DNA from: Eremophila alpestris peregrina
Taxonomy: Eukaryota; Chordata; Aves; Passeriformes; Alaudidae
Reading direction: 5' to 3'
Length of the DNA stretch: 64,000 nucleotides
NCBI GenBank assembly: GCA_009792885.1
Contig: WMCF01000006.1
Span: forward strand, 1 to 64,000
The position numbers and the translations under genes were made by a program. Below are positions 48,201 through 61,200 of the stretch, one piece after another. How positions within the stretch are numbered: the first letter of the stretch is position 1; each line of letters starts with the position of its first letter. The notes under the pieces are model-generated. The model was not told where the DNA came from. It saw only the letters and a program-made list of their open reading frames with translations, and ran no database searches.

Positions 48201-49949
48201 AACCATCCAGTATTTTCTGCTTCCTCTTGAATTTTTAGCTTTAGTACATTTTGTAGCAATGAGTTATACTGATGGTTCAGTTGCTTATCTGCTTTTTTTT
48301 TTTTAATTTCAGCTTTTACTCACTTCTGTGTGTCTGCAGCTACACTTACTTCAACATCTCTAACAAGTCCTGTAAATTTGGAGTTGAACTCTGAAAGTTC
48401 TCCCCAGAATATGAGATCAGCTTGGGGAAAGAATAAATTATGCACAAAAGCATTATATTCTTCTCCTGTACATAATAATGCTAGCATGAGAGAAAAATTA
48501 GCTTATTAATGTCATATGAAGTCTAAGAGTTTTAAGAGATAGTCCAACCTGGTGTCACATTCTATTCCTCTTTTATGCTGAAGAAATGGTGTTCTCTGAT
48601 GTAATGCTGCCAATCTGCCCTTTCCATTTTCTGTTACAGCCAGACTAATTTTTATGTATCTCATGCCCTTTGGGTATAATATCTGCTTAGTATTACTTAG
48701 AAGCCAAGTTTCTAGGTGCCTTTGAAATGCTAGAGAACAGAAAGCCAGAAAGATTGTCCAGGGTTCCATTTACCTTGTATCTATTTTAAAAGTACATTAA
48801 ATCAAGAGCTTAAAGCACCCTTGCTAATTACTACTCACTATAGTTAATCATAGGACAAGATGGCAAAATAGCCTACTGAATAATTTGGATAGACTGCAGA
48901 AGGATTTGATCTTCTGTGGTGCTATGTCTTGAATTTCAAGTTGCTTGGAAAATCCAAATCCATGATCTAAATAATCTAAACACCGCAGCCTTTGGGTTCA
49001 GGGCAAATACCTGTGTACACAGGATAAGAGTCTCCTGCCTTCTCAAAAGTTTGGAACACTAGCTTGCAAGTATAAGTTGCTTCAGTTATAGGACAGAAAG
49101 CCAAATATCTACAATATTACTATGGGATATGGTATTTACCTTGTCCTTGTAAGCAGTTAGAATGAGGACTGACTAAAAATACCTTATAAATGCTAAATCA
49201 GTACCTTCTAAGAATAATGTTCTCTCTTGCATGCATGGTATTAGTACTGTGATGCCACTGCAAAGGTGGGCAAGAAATATGAAAACAGCCAGACACATTC
49301 TGCTGGGGTGGATCTGCTGACATAACAGCTAACAGCACCTTTGGATGCACTTAACAGTGCAGGAGGAACTAGAAATTTTCCTACTGTGTACAACAGCTGG
49401 CTTACCCTAAACCTGGCCCTTGCATCTCTCCTCATGAATAACATGGGCAAATAGTGAACCTACTTTCAAATAACAGCATACACAGAATCTCTAATTTCCA
49501 GTTCTACTGTAAAACAATGGCAAGATGTAATTAATAATGCATAACAGAGGTATTATTGAGAGGAACATATTTTGAAAATGTCTCAGATACTATTTTAAAT
49601 GGGGAATGATTGCAATTGCACCAGTTCCACATAGTATATTACATAAGTTTTAATAATACATAAGTATTAAAGACATGGTAATTCATTATTATTTCTAGTA
49701 CTACTAAAAAACCCATACACAGTTACAAGGTGTTATCTGCATTTGCATAATGATATGAAAGGAAATCTAATACTCCAGAAATGTATCCAAATAGTGTAAT
49801 CTCTAAAGCATCCAGGTAACAATCCTTACATTTGCTGGAATCAGATCTCAAATTTCTATATATTTGTTCTCTGGTATTTTCAATCTTAAAACCATAGACA
49901 TTAAAATCATACTCTTGCTTACAAAAAGAACGTAACAAAAAGTCATTTT
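48201..49949. other. Unassigned AT-rich sequence
   Basis: T run near 48291-48304. No gene or repeat family recognised. Confidence 0.45.
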
Positions 49950-49996
49950 CACTCACTCACTCACTCACTCACTCACTCACTCACTCACTCACTCAC
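49950..49996 (+). repeat. (ACTC)n microsatellite
   Basis: About 11.5 perfect tandem units of ACTC, with no interruptions visible, so the length is likely polymorphic. Confidence 0.97.
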
Positions 49997-50804
49997 ATAC
50001 CTAGGGCCTGGCTGGGTTCATCCATGAAAACTTTTCCATATGCAAAATATTTGTGTCTTAGTGTAGTAAAAAATGAATCACTGATAATGTCATGAACTGA
50101 ACACAGGAGAGGATGGCTACAAGGTCTTCATTAAGTTGGTGATAGGCATCTGACAGATAGTAAATCCAAAACCAAAAAGTTTGTGAAGCCCTTTTCTCCA
50201 GCAAATTTATCAATGTCAACCTGACATACAGCCTACTAACCATATTAGTTCAACTGATTGAATTAGCCACACATTTTTGGCTGAGGGAATGATAATGTAC
50301 TGTGCTGAATAAGGTTGCTGTATTATCCAAGGTTTAATGGTCTGAAATGAAAAATGTCTTGGTTGGAATTTGGACTAAAAAATATGTATTGAGGATATTG
50401 GTTATATGTGATTTTCTCTTGGCCCACAATTAAATGGAATTTTACATTTTTTTTTCCCTCTGTAGACTGCTGCTGGAAATTCATAGCAAGATACCACGGA
50501 ACTTGTTTTCTTCTATATTATCTACAGCAGAGCTCATGGTGCAACAGATGACACACAAAGCAAGAGCTGCACCATGTAAAAAACCTCAATTATAAACAAC
50601 ACAGGGATTTTCTTTTGTCTAAGAATAGCTTCTTTCCTTTAATCAAAAAGAAGTCATATATATTATAAGCTCTGAAGTCATGTATAATATGAGCCTTATA
50701 ATGAAGATGAAAACACAATGATCCCCAATACAAAACCAAGATGATTTTCCATTACATTAAAGCTCATTATAAAATCATCTATTTTAAAACACGTTTTACA
50801 GAAA
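49997..50804. other. Unassigned sequence
   Basis: No gene or named repeat. A loose duplication around AAGTCAT.TAT.ATATTA occurs at 50651-50690. Confidence 0.45.
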
Positions 50805-51720
50805 TCATAGAATTATTTAAGTTGGAAAAGATCTCTAAGATCATCAAGTTTAACCCAGCACTGCAAGAACTCCACTAAACCATGTCCCTGTGTACCACAT
50901 CTACGTATGTTTTAAATACCTCCAGGGATGGTGACTCCACCACTGCTGTGGGGAGCATGTTCCAGTGCTTGGCAACCCATTTGGTGGGGAATTTTTTTCC
51001 CAACATCCAATTTAAACCTCCCCCAGCACATTTTGAAGCCATTTCCTCTTGTCCTGTCACCTGTTACCTAGAAGAATAGACTGACCCACACCCCACTGAA
51101 AAGTCCATCCAGCTCCATAGACTGATGTGTGCCTGAGGGGTGCAGCAGTTGCTGACCATTTCCCCCAGGGTTACAGGGAGTTCACTCTGCTCCTCATCCC
51201 TGTCTTCCAGCTCAGACAACTGGGTACTTGGGAAACAACCAACCTTAGTATTACAGAGGCAAAGAAGGCATTAAGTACCTCAGCCTTTTTCTCAGCCTTT
51301 GTTGCCATGTTCCCCTGCATCCAATAAAGGATGCAGATTCTCCTTGGCCCTTCTGTTTTTGGTTTTTTTTTTTTTTTTTGGCCAATGTATTTCAAAAAGA
51401 ATTCTTTGTTGTCTGTTATGGCAGTAGAGAGATTAAGTTCTAGTTTTTGCTCTTCTATTTCTCCCCTTCATAACCTCATAACATCCTCACAGTCCTTGTG
51501 AGCTGCCTGTCCCTTTTTCCAAAGGGTTTCAAAAACTCTCCTTTTCTTCCTGAGTTCCAGATAAAGCTCTCTGTTTAGCCAGCCCCTCTGGTTTATCTTT
51601 GGCCCATGGGGACAGCCTTCCCCTATGGCTTTTAGATCTTCTTGAAGAATGTCCAGTCTTCCTGCAGTGCTTTGCCCTTCAGGTCTGCCTTCCAAGGGGC
51701 TCTAGCAACTGAACTCCTAA
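50805..51720 (-). mobile_element. CR1 LINE with the RT region deleted
   Basis: Read on the minus strand, the right part (51720 to about 51105) is the ORF2 linker before the reverse transcriptase. It contains GWLNRELYLELRKKRRVFET (CR1: WLNRELWLELRKKRRVY), KKGQAAHKDCEDVMRL, and KAEKKAEVLNAFFASV (CR1: EKAEVLNAFFASVF). The left part (about 51104 to 50805) is the ORF2 C-terminus and 3' tail: VAKHWNMLP.AVVESPSLEVF (CR1: VVKHWNRLPREVVESPSLEVF) followed by a decayed terminal repeat. The intervening RT, expected to be over 1 kb, is absent, with the junction near 51104/51105. A T17 run (51363-51379) has expanded inside the linker. Several stops are present. Confidence 0.88.
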
Positions 51721-54700
51721 AAAGTCGGTGCCCCATCATGCCAGGGCGTGTGGGAGGGTAGAGCAGTCACAGAGGAGCTGCACACAAGCAACCTATATGG
51801 GAACATGATGAGAGTACAGTGTTCTGATTATGTATCACATCCTTTTCTTTAATGAATCAAATATAGTGTGGAAAATACAAAGTAAAATGCTGAGAAAAAA
51901 AATTAGGGCAATGAAACTATATTCACCAAAGCATTAAATCAGAATAAAATGAATGAAACCTTTAAATGTCATTTTAGTGACTACATGTAACAATGGTCTT
52001 AACCAAAAAGAGTAGAGAAAATATTAGAAAGGCCCAAGCATGGGGATCTCAATATTTGGAAAGTTTGCCCTTTTTACCTTTTACACAGCAAATTAGAGGG
52101 AAGAAGGGGCAACACTCAAAGGCTAAAAATATGGTCTCTCAGCAAAAAAAAAGAGCAAAAGGATAAAGAGAATGCAAAAGATGACAGCATTTGGATAAAA
52201 GCCAGTCATATAAAGATATCAGCACAGAATAATAGAAGAGACTGGCACACATCCCAAATCAATTATGGAAGGTTACTGCAGCATAGGTCAATATACTTGC
52301 CTTCAGAAAGCCTAAGATGCACATAACAAAGTTCAGTAGCTACAAAAAAGGGAAGAAAATGTGAATTTTGGGAGATAGTAGGAAAATGAAAGTGATGTTA
52401 ATTATAAATCAAAGGAAAGCACAAATATATTATTATTTTACTACGCCTGTTCATCACCTCTGTATGAACCACACAGGGTCTGAATTTACTGATTACAGAC
52501 TCTACCTAAGACAGTGGTTATGAGAACATATTGAGACACCTCATCCTGTTACCAGGGAGATTGTCACTTGATATTCAGTACTTCTGAAAAGATACAAATT
52601 GGTGTCAGCTCCCAAAAGCTTAATTTACTCAAAATGTGAGATATTACCAAACTAAGCATGTCTAACATGATGGATTTCCATTTTTAAAATTAATAATGTT
52701 TTATTAAGATTAAGCAAAAACTTCAAATAAACTACTGCTCATGAATTAGTACTGCTTGTAAATAAGCCCAAGGCCATTTCCATCACTCCCTCAGAAAGGG
52801 AAAAATTATCACCTTGGGTATCTTAAAACTCGGGGTAAAGGGAAAGTAATACATAAATGCTGTGCAGGGTAGCACAGGTAGTGATATATTAATCATTGGC
52901 TACTGGAGCTACAACGAACAATTACTTACTTGGACTACAGCTCAGCTGTCAATCACATTGAGACTGTGTCTGAAAATACTGACAGGAAGTCAAGCATTAA
53001 CATCACCTACCATTCAACTTTTATGAATAGCAAACTACCATTGTTGATTTACTTCTTTAAACTATAGCTCCTTCCTCCACAATTATGTACTGAATTCCAA
53101 GCTAAGAATGCTCATCTTCCTTGGATTCATTTTTTGTCTTCATGTTTCTCAAACACCAAATATAAGAGCAAGCCTTCTAATTTTTCATCTAAATCTCTGT
53201 TTACACTATTTAAAGTATAACAGATTTTGAAGGGCATTTTCAGAAAAACAAAATTGCCCCTTCCACCTCATTTACTTTCTCTTCAGTGTGTTCAGCAACA
53301 GAATTTAGAAGAATGCATTATTATTGCTTCTGTAGAGAGTTATTATCCTTATTTTGTTATGAAAATGCTAATAAAATGTGATTGAAAACTAGTCAGATCG
53401 TAAATCATAGACTGGTTACCTGCCTCACTGTCATGAATCTACATTACTAGAACTGAGGTCCTTTTCATTACTGACTAGATCAAATGAGGGACACAAAATA
53501 GGATCTTTCTCATGCAAATATATATGACTCTGGGTGTTTGTGCAGGTGTGAAGAGGTAAAAGTGTCAGCCGTAAGAATACAGTAAAAATAGGCACTTAAC
53601 TTCCATTTCAATTACCTAAACAAATTCCTTCTCTGTTAAAACTGTGAGATTTGATAAGAAAACATTGTTTGAATGCTTTAATAAAATCTGCAGTAAGCCT
53701 CTTTTATCTCTTTTAATCCAAGAAAGAGACTGATCATTTTTCTTTCTACAAATTGTTCTTTTCAGATCTCAGTGACTCAGCTGATTTTGCTCCAGATGAG
53801 TTTGACATCTGACTGAAGACCAGAGCTGCAGATTCTCTAGTCCTGAAATTTTAAGCAGGGATACTTCTTTCATTGGTAAATATGTGTAGATGTCTTTGTT
53901 GAAGTTTTTGCCTGATGTGTTAGATCTGCACCAGAACCATGATGTGCTCAGTCTAAAAGAGTTGTCTGTGTATAGCATCACAATGTGACAATTTGTCATC
54001 CAGATCTGCATAGGGTAAATTCAGATATCAGATTGATAAATACAATTCATTCCCATCTCCAGTGACTTTTGATATAAGGTAGCTGCCAGTATAGCCACAC
54101 AAACAGCAGTTCTCCAAAAAATCTTGGCTACTCAATGAGTAGTCCCATGGTCCTTATTTAAACTGTGGGTGGAGAATGGTAGTAAAGCAAATACAGCTAA
54201 CAATGTGCTGAACTGGTCAGTGTTAAAAGAATGACTAAAAAGTCCATGGTCTGTTTTTCCTCTTCCTTCCCAAGTAAATCTGCAACAGCAATAGAGGTAC
54301 AATTGTAATTCCTGAATATCTACTATGTCTGAAGATGATACACTCTTCTGAAAATCAGATTTCCAAAATTAGTAAGCACTTGTGGGTTTGACCTTTATTT
54401 AAAGTCAAAACCAGTTTGCTGGTGTCCTGTGGTAAACTAAATCAAGTCAGGCTGAGAACTGATGCCTCCAAAGCCCTTTTACAATATGTTAGATGTTCAT
54501 GCCCTGCCAAGGAAGGTCACAAATTCTCATACTGTTCAGTGGGTTCATAATGGCTAATAAGGAACTCACATGGCCTACCCCTGCTTAAAGGAGATTTTCA
54601 TTGCCATGCAGCCAGAGGGACCCTACAGCAGAGCCTCTAATGTCTGATCTTACTGATTTGCCCCATCCCAGGGCAGCTTCTAAGGAAGCAAAGTGCAGAT

Positions 54701-54849
54701 GAAAGAAACATAGGAAGGAAGTACAATGATATCTAATGTTTGGTGAGATTGAAAGACTTTTTGTTGCCCATAAAATATCCACAAGACTTACACCAAGAGG
54801 ACACATGAAAGATGCCTTCTAAGCTTAACATAATCTGTGTCTGAGGAAC
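51721..54849. other. Unassigned block of about 3.1 kb
   Basis: No gene or named repeat. The 53769-54011 minus-strand ORF (80 codons) has no recognisable motif. Confidence 0.4.
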
Positions 54850-55210
54850 TGTGAATCAAGCAGTACAATCACCTCCTGCCAGACGCTGTAATCCCTGAGC
54901 CATATTAAGTGATCATATCACAGTTTTCAGGACTTTGTCAAGGTCCTTCTCCTTTTAGAGTAACATCAGCATGCAAAGTCATTGCCCTCATGCAATGGGA
55001 AAGCGCAGCCTTGCCAGGAAGACGCATAGAGAAAACTTTGTAAGGAATGTTAGCCTAATAAGTTAAACGCTGACTTGTACTTGATTTAATACCTGATAGT
55101 TTTGTGCAGTGTGACACTGGGCAAATAATTGCCGTCAATTTTCCCTATTACTACAGTGTGAAAGTTTAAAAACACCTTTAGCTTCCAGCTAAAGGCTCTG
55201 AGGATTAGGC
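54850..55210. promoter_or_regulatory. Possible conserved non-coding element with a hairpin
   Basis: Repeat-free, non-coding, with several retained CpGs (CCAGACGCTG, AAAGCGCAGC, AAGACGCATA, TTGCCGTCAA, AAACGCTGAC). Homeodomain-type cores (ATTAAG, AATAATTG) and a GTGATCATATCAC palindrome-like word are present. A perfect hairpin with 9-base arms (CCTTTAGCT/AGCTAAAGG, 3-base loop) lies at 55175-55195. The texture resembles a developmental enhancer, but one sequence cannot show conservation. Confidence 0.35.
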
Positions 55211-55856
55211 CATTTTAATGAAAACTCTTGAAAATGAAATGTCCTCACTAACTTCAGAGGAATGCTGAACATGGTCCTAGAGCTGAGACATGCACAGGCT
55301 TTCAGGGCTGCCCTGCAAGCTCTGTTGCATGCCACAGGACTGAGAAATGATTAAAGTTCCTCAGGGAGAGCTGGTAAAATTACCTATTATCAATTTGCTC
55401 TCCTTTCCTATTGTTCAACTCTCTTTTCAAACTTTTCCCATTTGAACTGAAGTGCAACATTCCAAGTGTCTGCCCCAAGCTAATGTCTTTTCATTCCCAC
55501 TGAATAACTATTATACTGCTATTAAGATTGCCATGCTAAACTTTCAAAAAACATTCCGTGCAAACTTAGTTTGGTCCCTTGTGCATAGCTATTACAAAGA
55601 CAACTAGCAAATATGATCATAGAGTATTTTTTCTTATAGTCTCTGCCTCATTCAGTGCCCAGAGTGGAGGTCAGCACAGAAGGCAGGATTCACTTGTACT
55701 GACTACAGATGCCTGCAGCCCTGATGTCTTCAGCTGAAGTAGACAGTTTGTGCTTCCCTTAGTTTCACTGAAAAAAAAAAAAAATGGTACTTCCAGGGGG
55801 CAACTCAGCTTATTCTTAGATAGACACATTAACCCTGTTCAAAAGCAGTCATTTTT
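55211..55856. other. Unassigned sequence
   Basis: A14 run at 55771-55784. No gene or repeat recognised. Confidence 0.45.
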
Positions 55857-56363
55857 TTGTCTAAGATGCAGGATTTTATTTGGCAGATCATATACCAGTC
55901 ATTTAATTTGGATGTTACAGTGTATAGTGAAGTACAACATCCCTTTTGTCAAATGGAATTGGGGTGCAGGAAGATTAAGTTTCCATTAGTTCTAGACACT
56001 AAGATTTATAATGCTTGGTATTATACAGCACTACACATACCTAAGAAACAGCTAACAACAACTGTTAACTTCAAATACAGTTATGCATGCTCTGAACTTC
56101 TTCTAATGAGACTCTACTGTCTCCAGCTGGGCATCCAGAAAATGAGAAACATAGAGCTGAAGACCAGCTGTGAGAAATCTGGTTTGTGTCATCTGTGCAA
56201 CAACACACAGGTGGGTGTAGAAACCCTTCCATGTCACTCAGCTGCCTCAGGGATTCAGTTCTCTCTGTCATCCTCCTCCTGCCCCACTCACTTAATAATT
56301 TTAAGCACTGCAACAAATGAAGTAAAGGTTCTACAGACTATCTACCTATGTACTGCAAAGTAA
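55857..56363 (+). other. Unassigned 168-codon ORF
   Basis: The second-longest ATG-initiated frame in the window and the longest outside recognised repeats. The product would begin MSKMQDFIWQ and end LYLCTAK-like, with several cysteines in the second half (CEKSGLCHLCNN at about residues 105-116). No signal peptide, transmembrane segment or family signature is evident. There is no CpG-rich promoter region upstream and no Kozak-like purine context of note. It could be a decayed repeat ORF, a single-exon gene or chance; the last seems most likely. Confidence 0.12.
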
Positions 56364-57499
56364 TGATTTATTTCCATTAGGTATATTTAATCCTCTGAGA
56401 AAAAGTAGTTTTCACACGTAGTAATTGCAACATATGACCAACATTTGCAAAAAGGAGGCTGAATTAAGTTTCATAAAGGGTTTTATTTCAGAAATGCTAT
56501 AACTCCTGATTGGTAACTTAGGTTTTCTTAAGTTAGACATCTAAGTCTGTGCTAATCATCCATATTTGTCTTTCTGGGCAAAAAGAAAGCCACTGGAGGC
56601 AGGGGAAGGGCAAGGGGAACTCAAGACTTCCTGAGTTACTTATGAAAATAGCTTGTTAGATCATGCACCCTCTGGTGGCACCTGCTTTTCTCTCAGACTG
56701 TAAATGGAATATACCAGTCTATGTCAGATTTAGCCCTCAAAGTTTTGTTTACCCTTCTAAGTTTTGTTTTCAAATCTATGTTTAGAGCAGATTATTCTGA
56801 CATTTGTTTATTGAGTACATCAGTACTTTAAAATGTCCACAATTGCTGTAGGTGTGCACAAATCTTTCTTTTCCTTGTCTTTTTCTACTGCAAGTTTTTA
56901 TCTTGTTCTGCCATTCCAGAGGTCTCTGGAGAGGCCTTGGTATTTAATTTAATACTTCTGAATTAAAATCGAGCTCAATAAATTACAAAATATATTTTAC
57001 TGTACATGCTACTTCCTAGAAATGCATTGAATTAGTATGCCTTGTTGGGTTCTCTCCCAGGAGACTGATTTAGTCTAATGATAGTGCAAGGTCATTAGCA
57101 CAGTATCAGCATAAATTCTGCTTAACCAGTGCCAGGTGGTTGACTAGTTTGTGTTAATGTGTTGTGTGCATAAAACTGTGAACTCAACTCCTCTGTATGA
57201 CAATGTGATCTCAAGAAAGATTTGGGCAGCCTTAATGTATTCCCACTAATCTGGGACCAGAGATAAGTCATTCTCACTCTCATTGCCATCCAAAGCAGAT
57301 TCGAAATATTTTTTCTTAGCAAGCTGATTTAAAAACTGCATATGTTTAAAGGAAAATCTTAAGTATGTTTCACGTTCTTTCTCCAGTATTTATAAATCAT
57401 TGGAATATCTGGTTGCTTATATATTTTTAATCAGTTTTACATGGGTTCTTTTTTTCTTATGACCTAAAACAATCTTTGTTAAAAAAACAAACATAAACT
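56364..57499. other. Unassigned AT-rich sequence
   Basis: No gene or repeat family recognised. The local word AAGTTTTGTTT occurs twice near 56740 and 56759. Confidence 0.45.
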
Positions 57500-58290
57500 G
57501 TAAGTGCAGAGTACATTTTACAACAAGAAGAGTGACTGGAAGGCTCAGCATGTGGGTCAGGGCAATGCCCAGTATCAATATGGACTGGAGGAATGAATGG
57601 ATTGAGAGTAACCCTGGGAAGAAGGACTTGGGGATATCAGTGGATGACAAAATGGACATGGCCTGTCAATGGGTGCTCATGGCCCAAACAGCCAACCATA
57701 TCCTGAGCTGCATCAGTAGAAGTGTAGCCAGCAAGGCCAGGGAGGTGTTTCCCCCCTTTGTGAGACCCCACCTGAAGTGCTGCATCCAGCTCTGGTGGCC
57801 TCAGTGCAAAGAAGACAGCAACCTGTTAGAGCAAGTCCAGAGATGGACCCTGAAAATAGTCCAAGGGCTGGTATGCCTCTCCTACAGACAAAGGCTGACA
57901 GAGCTGGCAATATTCAGCCTGGAGAAGTCTCAGGGAGGACCTTCTTGACTTCCTTCAATATTCAAACACGGCTCATAGAAAAGATGAGGGAGACATTTTA
58001 CCAGGACATGTAATTTCAGGACAAGGGGCAATGGTTTTAAAGCAGAAGAGGGGAGGTTCAGATTGGATGTAAGGAATAATTGTGTTGTTTTTTTTCCATT
58101 GTGAGGGTGGTGAGGTACTGGAAAAGGTCACTGATAGAAGTTCTGGTTGTCTCACTACTGTGTTGAAAGTCAGGTTGGACAGGTCTTTGAGCAACCTGAT
58201 CTACTGAAAGATGTCCCTGCCCACGGCAGAGGGGTTTCCCTAAGTGGTAATTATTGTTCTTTCTAACTCAAACCATTCTATGATTCTATG
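57500..58290 (+). mobile_element. CR1 LINE with intact 3' tail
   Basis: The best-preserved CR1 3' end here. An open frame of 138 codons (57532-57948) covers the ORF2 C-terminus: GKKDLGISVDDKMDMACQW (CR1: EKDLGVLVDEKLNM..QC), ANHILSCISRSVASKAREV (CR1: ANGILGCI..SVASR.REV), FVRPHLKCCIQLWWPQCKED (CR1: LVRPHLEYCVQLWAPQ.KKD) and NLLEQVQRW. The 3' UTR follows with GTGAGGGTGGTGAGGTACTGG-like sequence, ending in AACCATTCTATGATTCTATG plus AT at 58290. Two ATTCTATG units mark the exact CR1 terminus. 5'-truncated, so without endonuclease or RT catalytic domains. Confidence 0.95.
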
Positions 58291-61200
58291 ATAAAAGCTC
58301 TAAATTTTGAGCCTCAGAGTTTTGCATTTTTCACTTTTATGTCCTGAATTTTTCCATTTAATGATGTCAAATTATTGATTGTGAAATGACTAAAAAGGCT
58401 TCATTTTGCTATATCTGTGAAACACAGGCAAATCAAGAAGAAACAAAACAAGTCTGCTTTCCAACAACATAACTAAACCCAGTACAAAGAGGGTCAGCAA
58501 TGGATAAAGGGTTCTCCATTCCGCATTGCACATTTCTCACTGTAAGCCAGAATCTTCCCTACTTATGAAGTGGTGTTGGAAAATTCCTGAGTGGGAGAGA
58601 AAAACAGATAAAATAAGGCTAAGGTTTTTGGATGATCAGATTTAGGAAGTATGTCCACTGCACATGTGTGCCCAGACCTCACAAAGGAATGAAAATACCC
58701 ATGAAGGAATGAAAAAAAAAAAAGCAAAAAAAAAAAATTACCAGTTTTCCAGTTTTGAAACACTGTAGACAATTTGAACCCGTGGTGTCCTGTTGAACTT
58801 ATCAAAGGATTAAATGCAAGCTGTAACTGGGGAGGACAAGAAAGAATTTTAGGTAACTAGAAGGTTTACTCCTTATAAAATCCTTAAAATATTTCAATAA
58901 ACTTCTGATTGCCTAGGTGACTGAGTAGAGGACTTGACATAGGACCCATATGCATGATGGCTGCTCAGAACTTTAGCCTTGGGAAACTGAGGGGAAATCT
59001 TCAATCACCAAAGGAAGGTATGTGATCTCTTACATGTATTCTGAATTGAGCCCAAATTGCAACACAAAAGATGACAAGAAGTTCATGTGCTATCTTTGTG
59101 CCAAGACACGAGTTATTGCTCTCAGGCATCAAGATGCATCTTAGTCTTTACAGCAATGCTGGGATGATATTTCCTGAGTTGTTTACAATAAAATAATTTA
59201 CAGAATTTCAAAAATGCTCCCATGCTGAAAACATACTGAAGGATACAGATGCTGAAGTCAAGAGATGGCAAATACATCTTGCCCCAGAGGAGAGAACACA
59301 GAGTAGTCCAGAAGGAATGTCTGGCAGTATTACACACAGTGAACCTACACCATACTGGCTTTTGTCTTACTAAAACTCCTTGCTTTATTTTTAAAGTAAT
59401 ATATGCAACATTCAGACAGAAAGCATCAATTATCATGATAAATTCTGAGTCTGAAACCTCATACTACCAGTCATAAAACATTCCTAGAATTTCTCTACAA
59501 TTTTACATGTCAGTTTTCTAACTCAAATGCATTGAAGACAAACAAAATCTGACATCATTTTGACAGGTGCAAAGAAACTGATCACAGAATTAACACCAGT
59601 GATTAGGTATAAGATACGAGGGTTTGAGGACAGCTCTTCTACTAAATCCAAACCAATAGTTTCAGATTACTTGTATCCAAATATTTAAGACCAAGCACAG
59701 GATCCGGATACTGTTCATTCACAGCACAAGATCCAGAGGAAAAAGAAAATAAAAACAGTCATCAATCACTTGAGTTACCTAACATTGATGGTGGGTGATT
59801 CTCTGTCTCAAGATACTGTAAAATTGATTTCCTACTATTTTAAAAACAAGTTTTTATCTTTTCTTTTTCTAAAAGATACCATGCTTTTAAGCAAACAAAG
59901 CAGGAGGTCAGACAGCAAAATGGTTTGGCTTATTAATGAAAGAAGTCAAACTACACTGTATCAGAAAGGTCTCTTTATCTTTAAATCTACAAACCTGGGA
60001 ACAGGGCTTCAGAAGAAATGCAGTCTTTTTGTAGCTATTACTTTCTTATTATGAAAAACTTATCAGAAAACAGTCCAATATTTTTAAACCTGAATTTATG
60101 TCTAAATGCTGGTTCCACTGATAAAAATGGGGGATAAAAGTCCTACTTAACCTCAGGAGGGCAACATTTCTTATTTCATTGTGAAGCATATTCAGTTTTT
60201 GAAAGCAGAACTCAGAATATTGCACACACACTATATATCAATTGGTACTGTCACTAGGTACCAGGGAGAGGGAGTATCATCACCTGAGTGATATAGCAGT
60301 TTCTCAAAATGTAGTATATCAGTGTTTTCAGCTTGGGATATTGTTTTTCTCTCCCTTCCTATGTGCATGCTGGCACAATATTTGCCTCAACATTTGCAGC
60401 GGAGAACTATCCAAAAGTTACATAAAACCAGAAAAAGTCTCTTAAATGTTGGAACCAGAAGCAGATACACTCTGAAAGAGAGAAGGGCATAGCGTATGCC
60501 TGCAGTGGTGCAGGCACGAGAAGGCAAATCAGAAGATTGGATAAATCAAAGCTGCCTGCAGCTGTTCTCAAGAATGGACCGGACAAGTCTCCTTGCACAA
60601 CTGGTTGCTGGAGGAGGACAAACAGCAGCAGCACTTGCAGGTCTGTGGCCCGGATCTAATGTTCAGTGTTTTAAAGTGAGATTCCACAAATCAATGCTAC
60701 GTTTGTACCGATACCAGACAGCAGAGCTTGGGCTTGTGTTTGATAGGTCTGATCACCTGAAGTGATCAGTTTCACTGGGGATTTTCTATGTGTGTTGTTG
60801 AATCACTGCCTGTAGCTCAGGTAGTTAATCTGGCCATAGATCCCTGAGCTGTACTTTTTTCTTGATGCCATGATGCCTGGGGTGATTTTCTGAGTAACAC
60901 ATGACTCTGCCTGTGTCTTCTAATTCCAAATTCCAATTAGCCTTTGGTCTAATTTTCCTTACATTCTTTTGGTCTTCCATCATGGTTACAGTTGTTGACT
61001 TAAGACTGGAGATGTTTCTCCATCCTACTCCATGCAACTCTGCTCATTCTTGTATCTTATTCACAGATTATAAACTGGGGGATGATGTCATTGCCCTGAT
61101 ATGACTGCCCTCCTATACAACAGAAATCACAGCGCCTGGAAATAATCCTTGAAGGTATATATTCTTTAGTCATTTTCCAAGAAATTGCAGAATCACTTAA

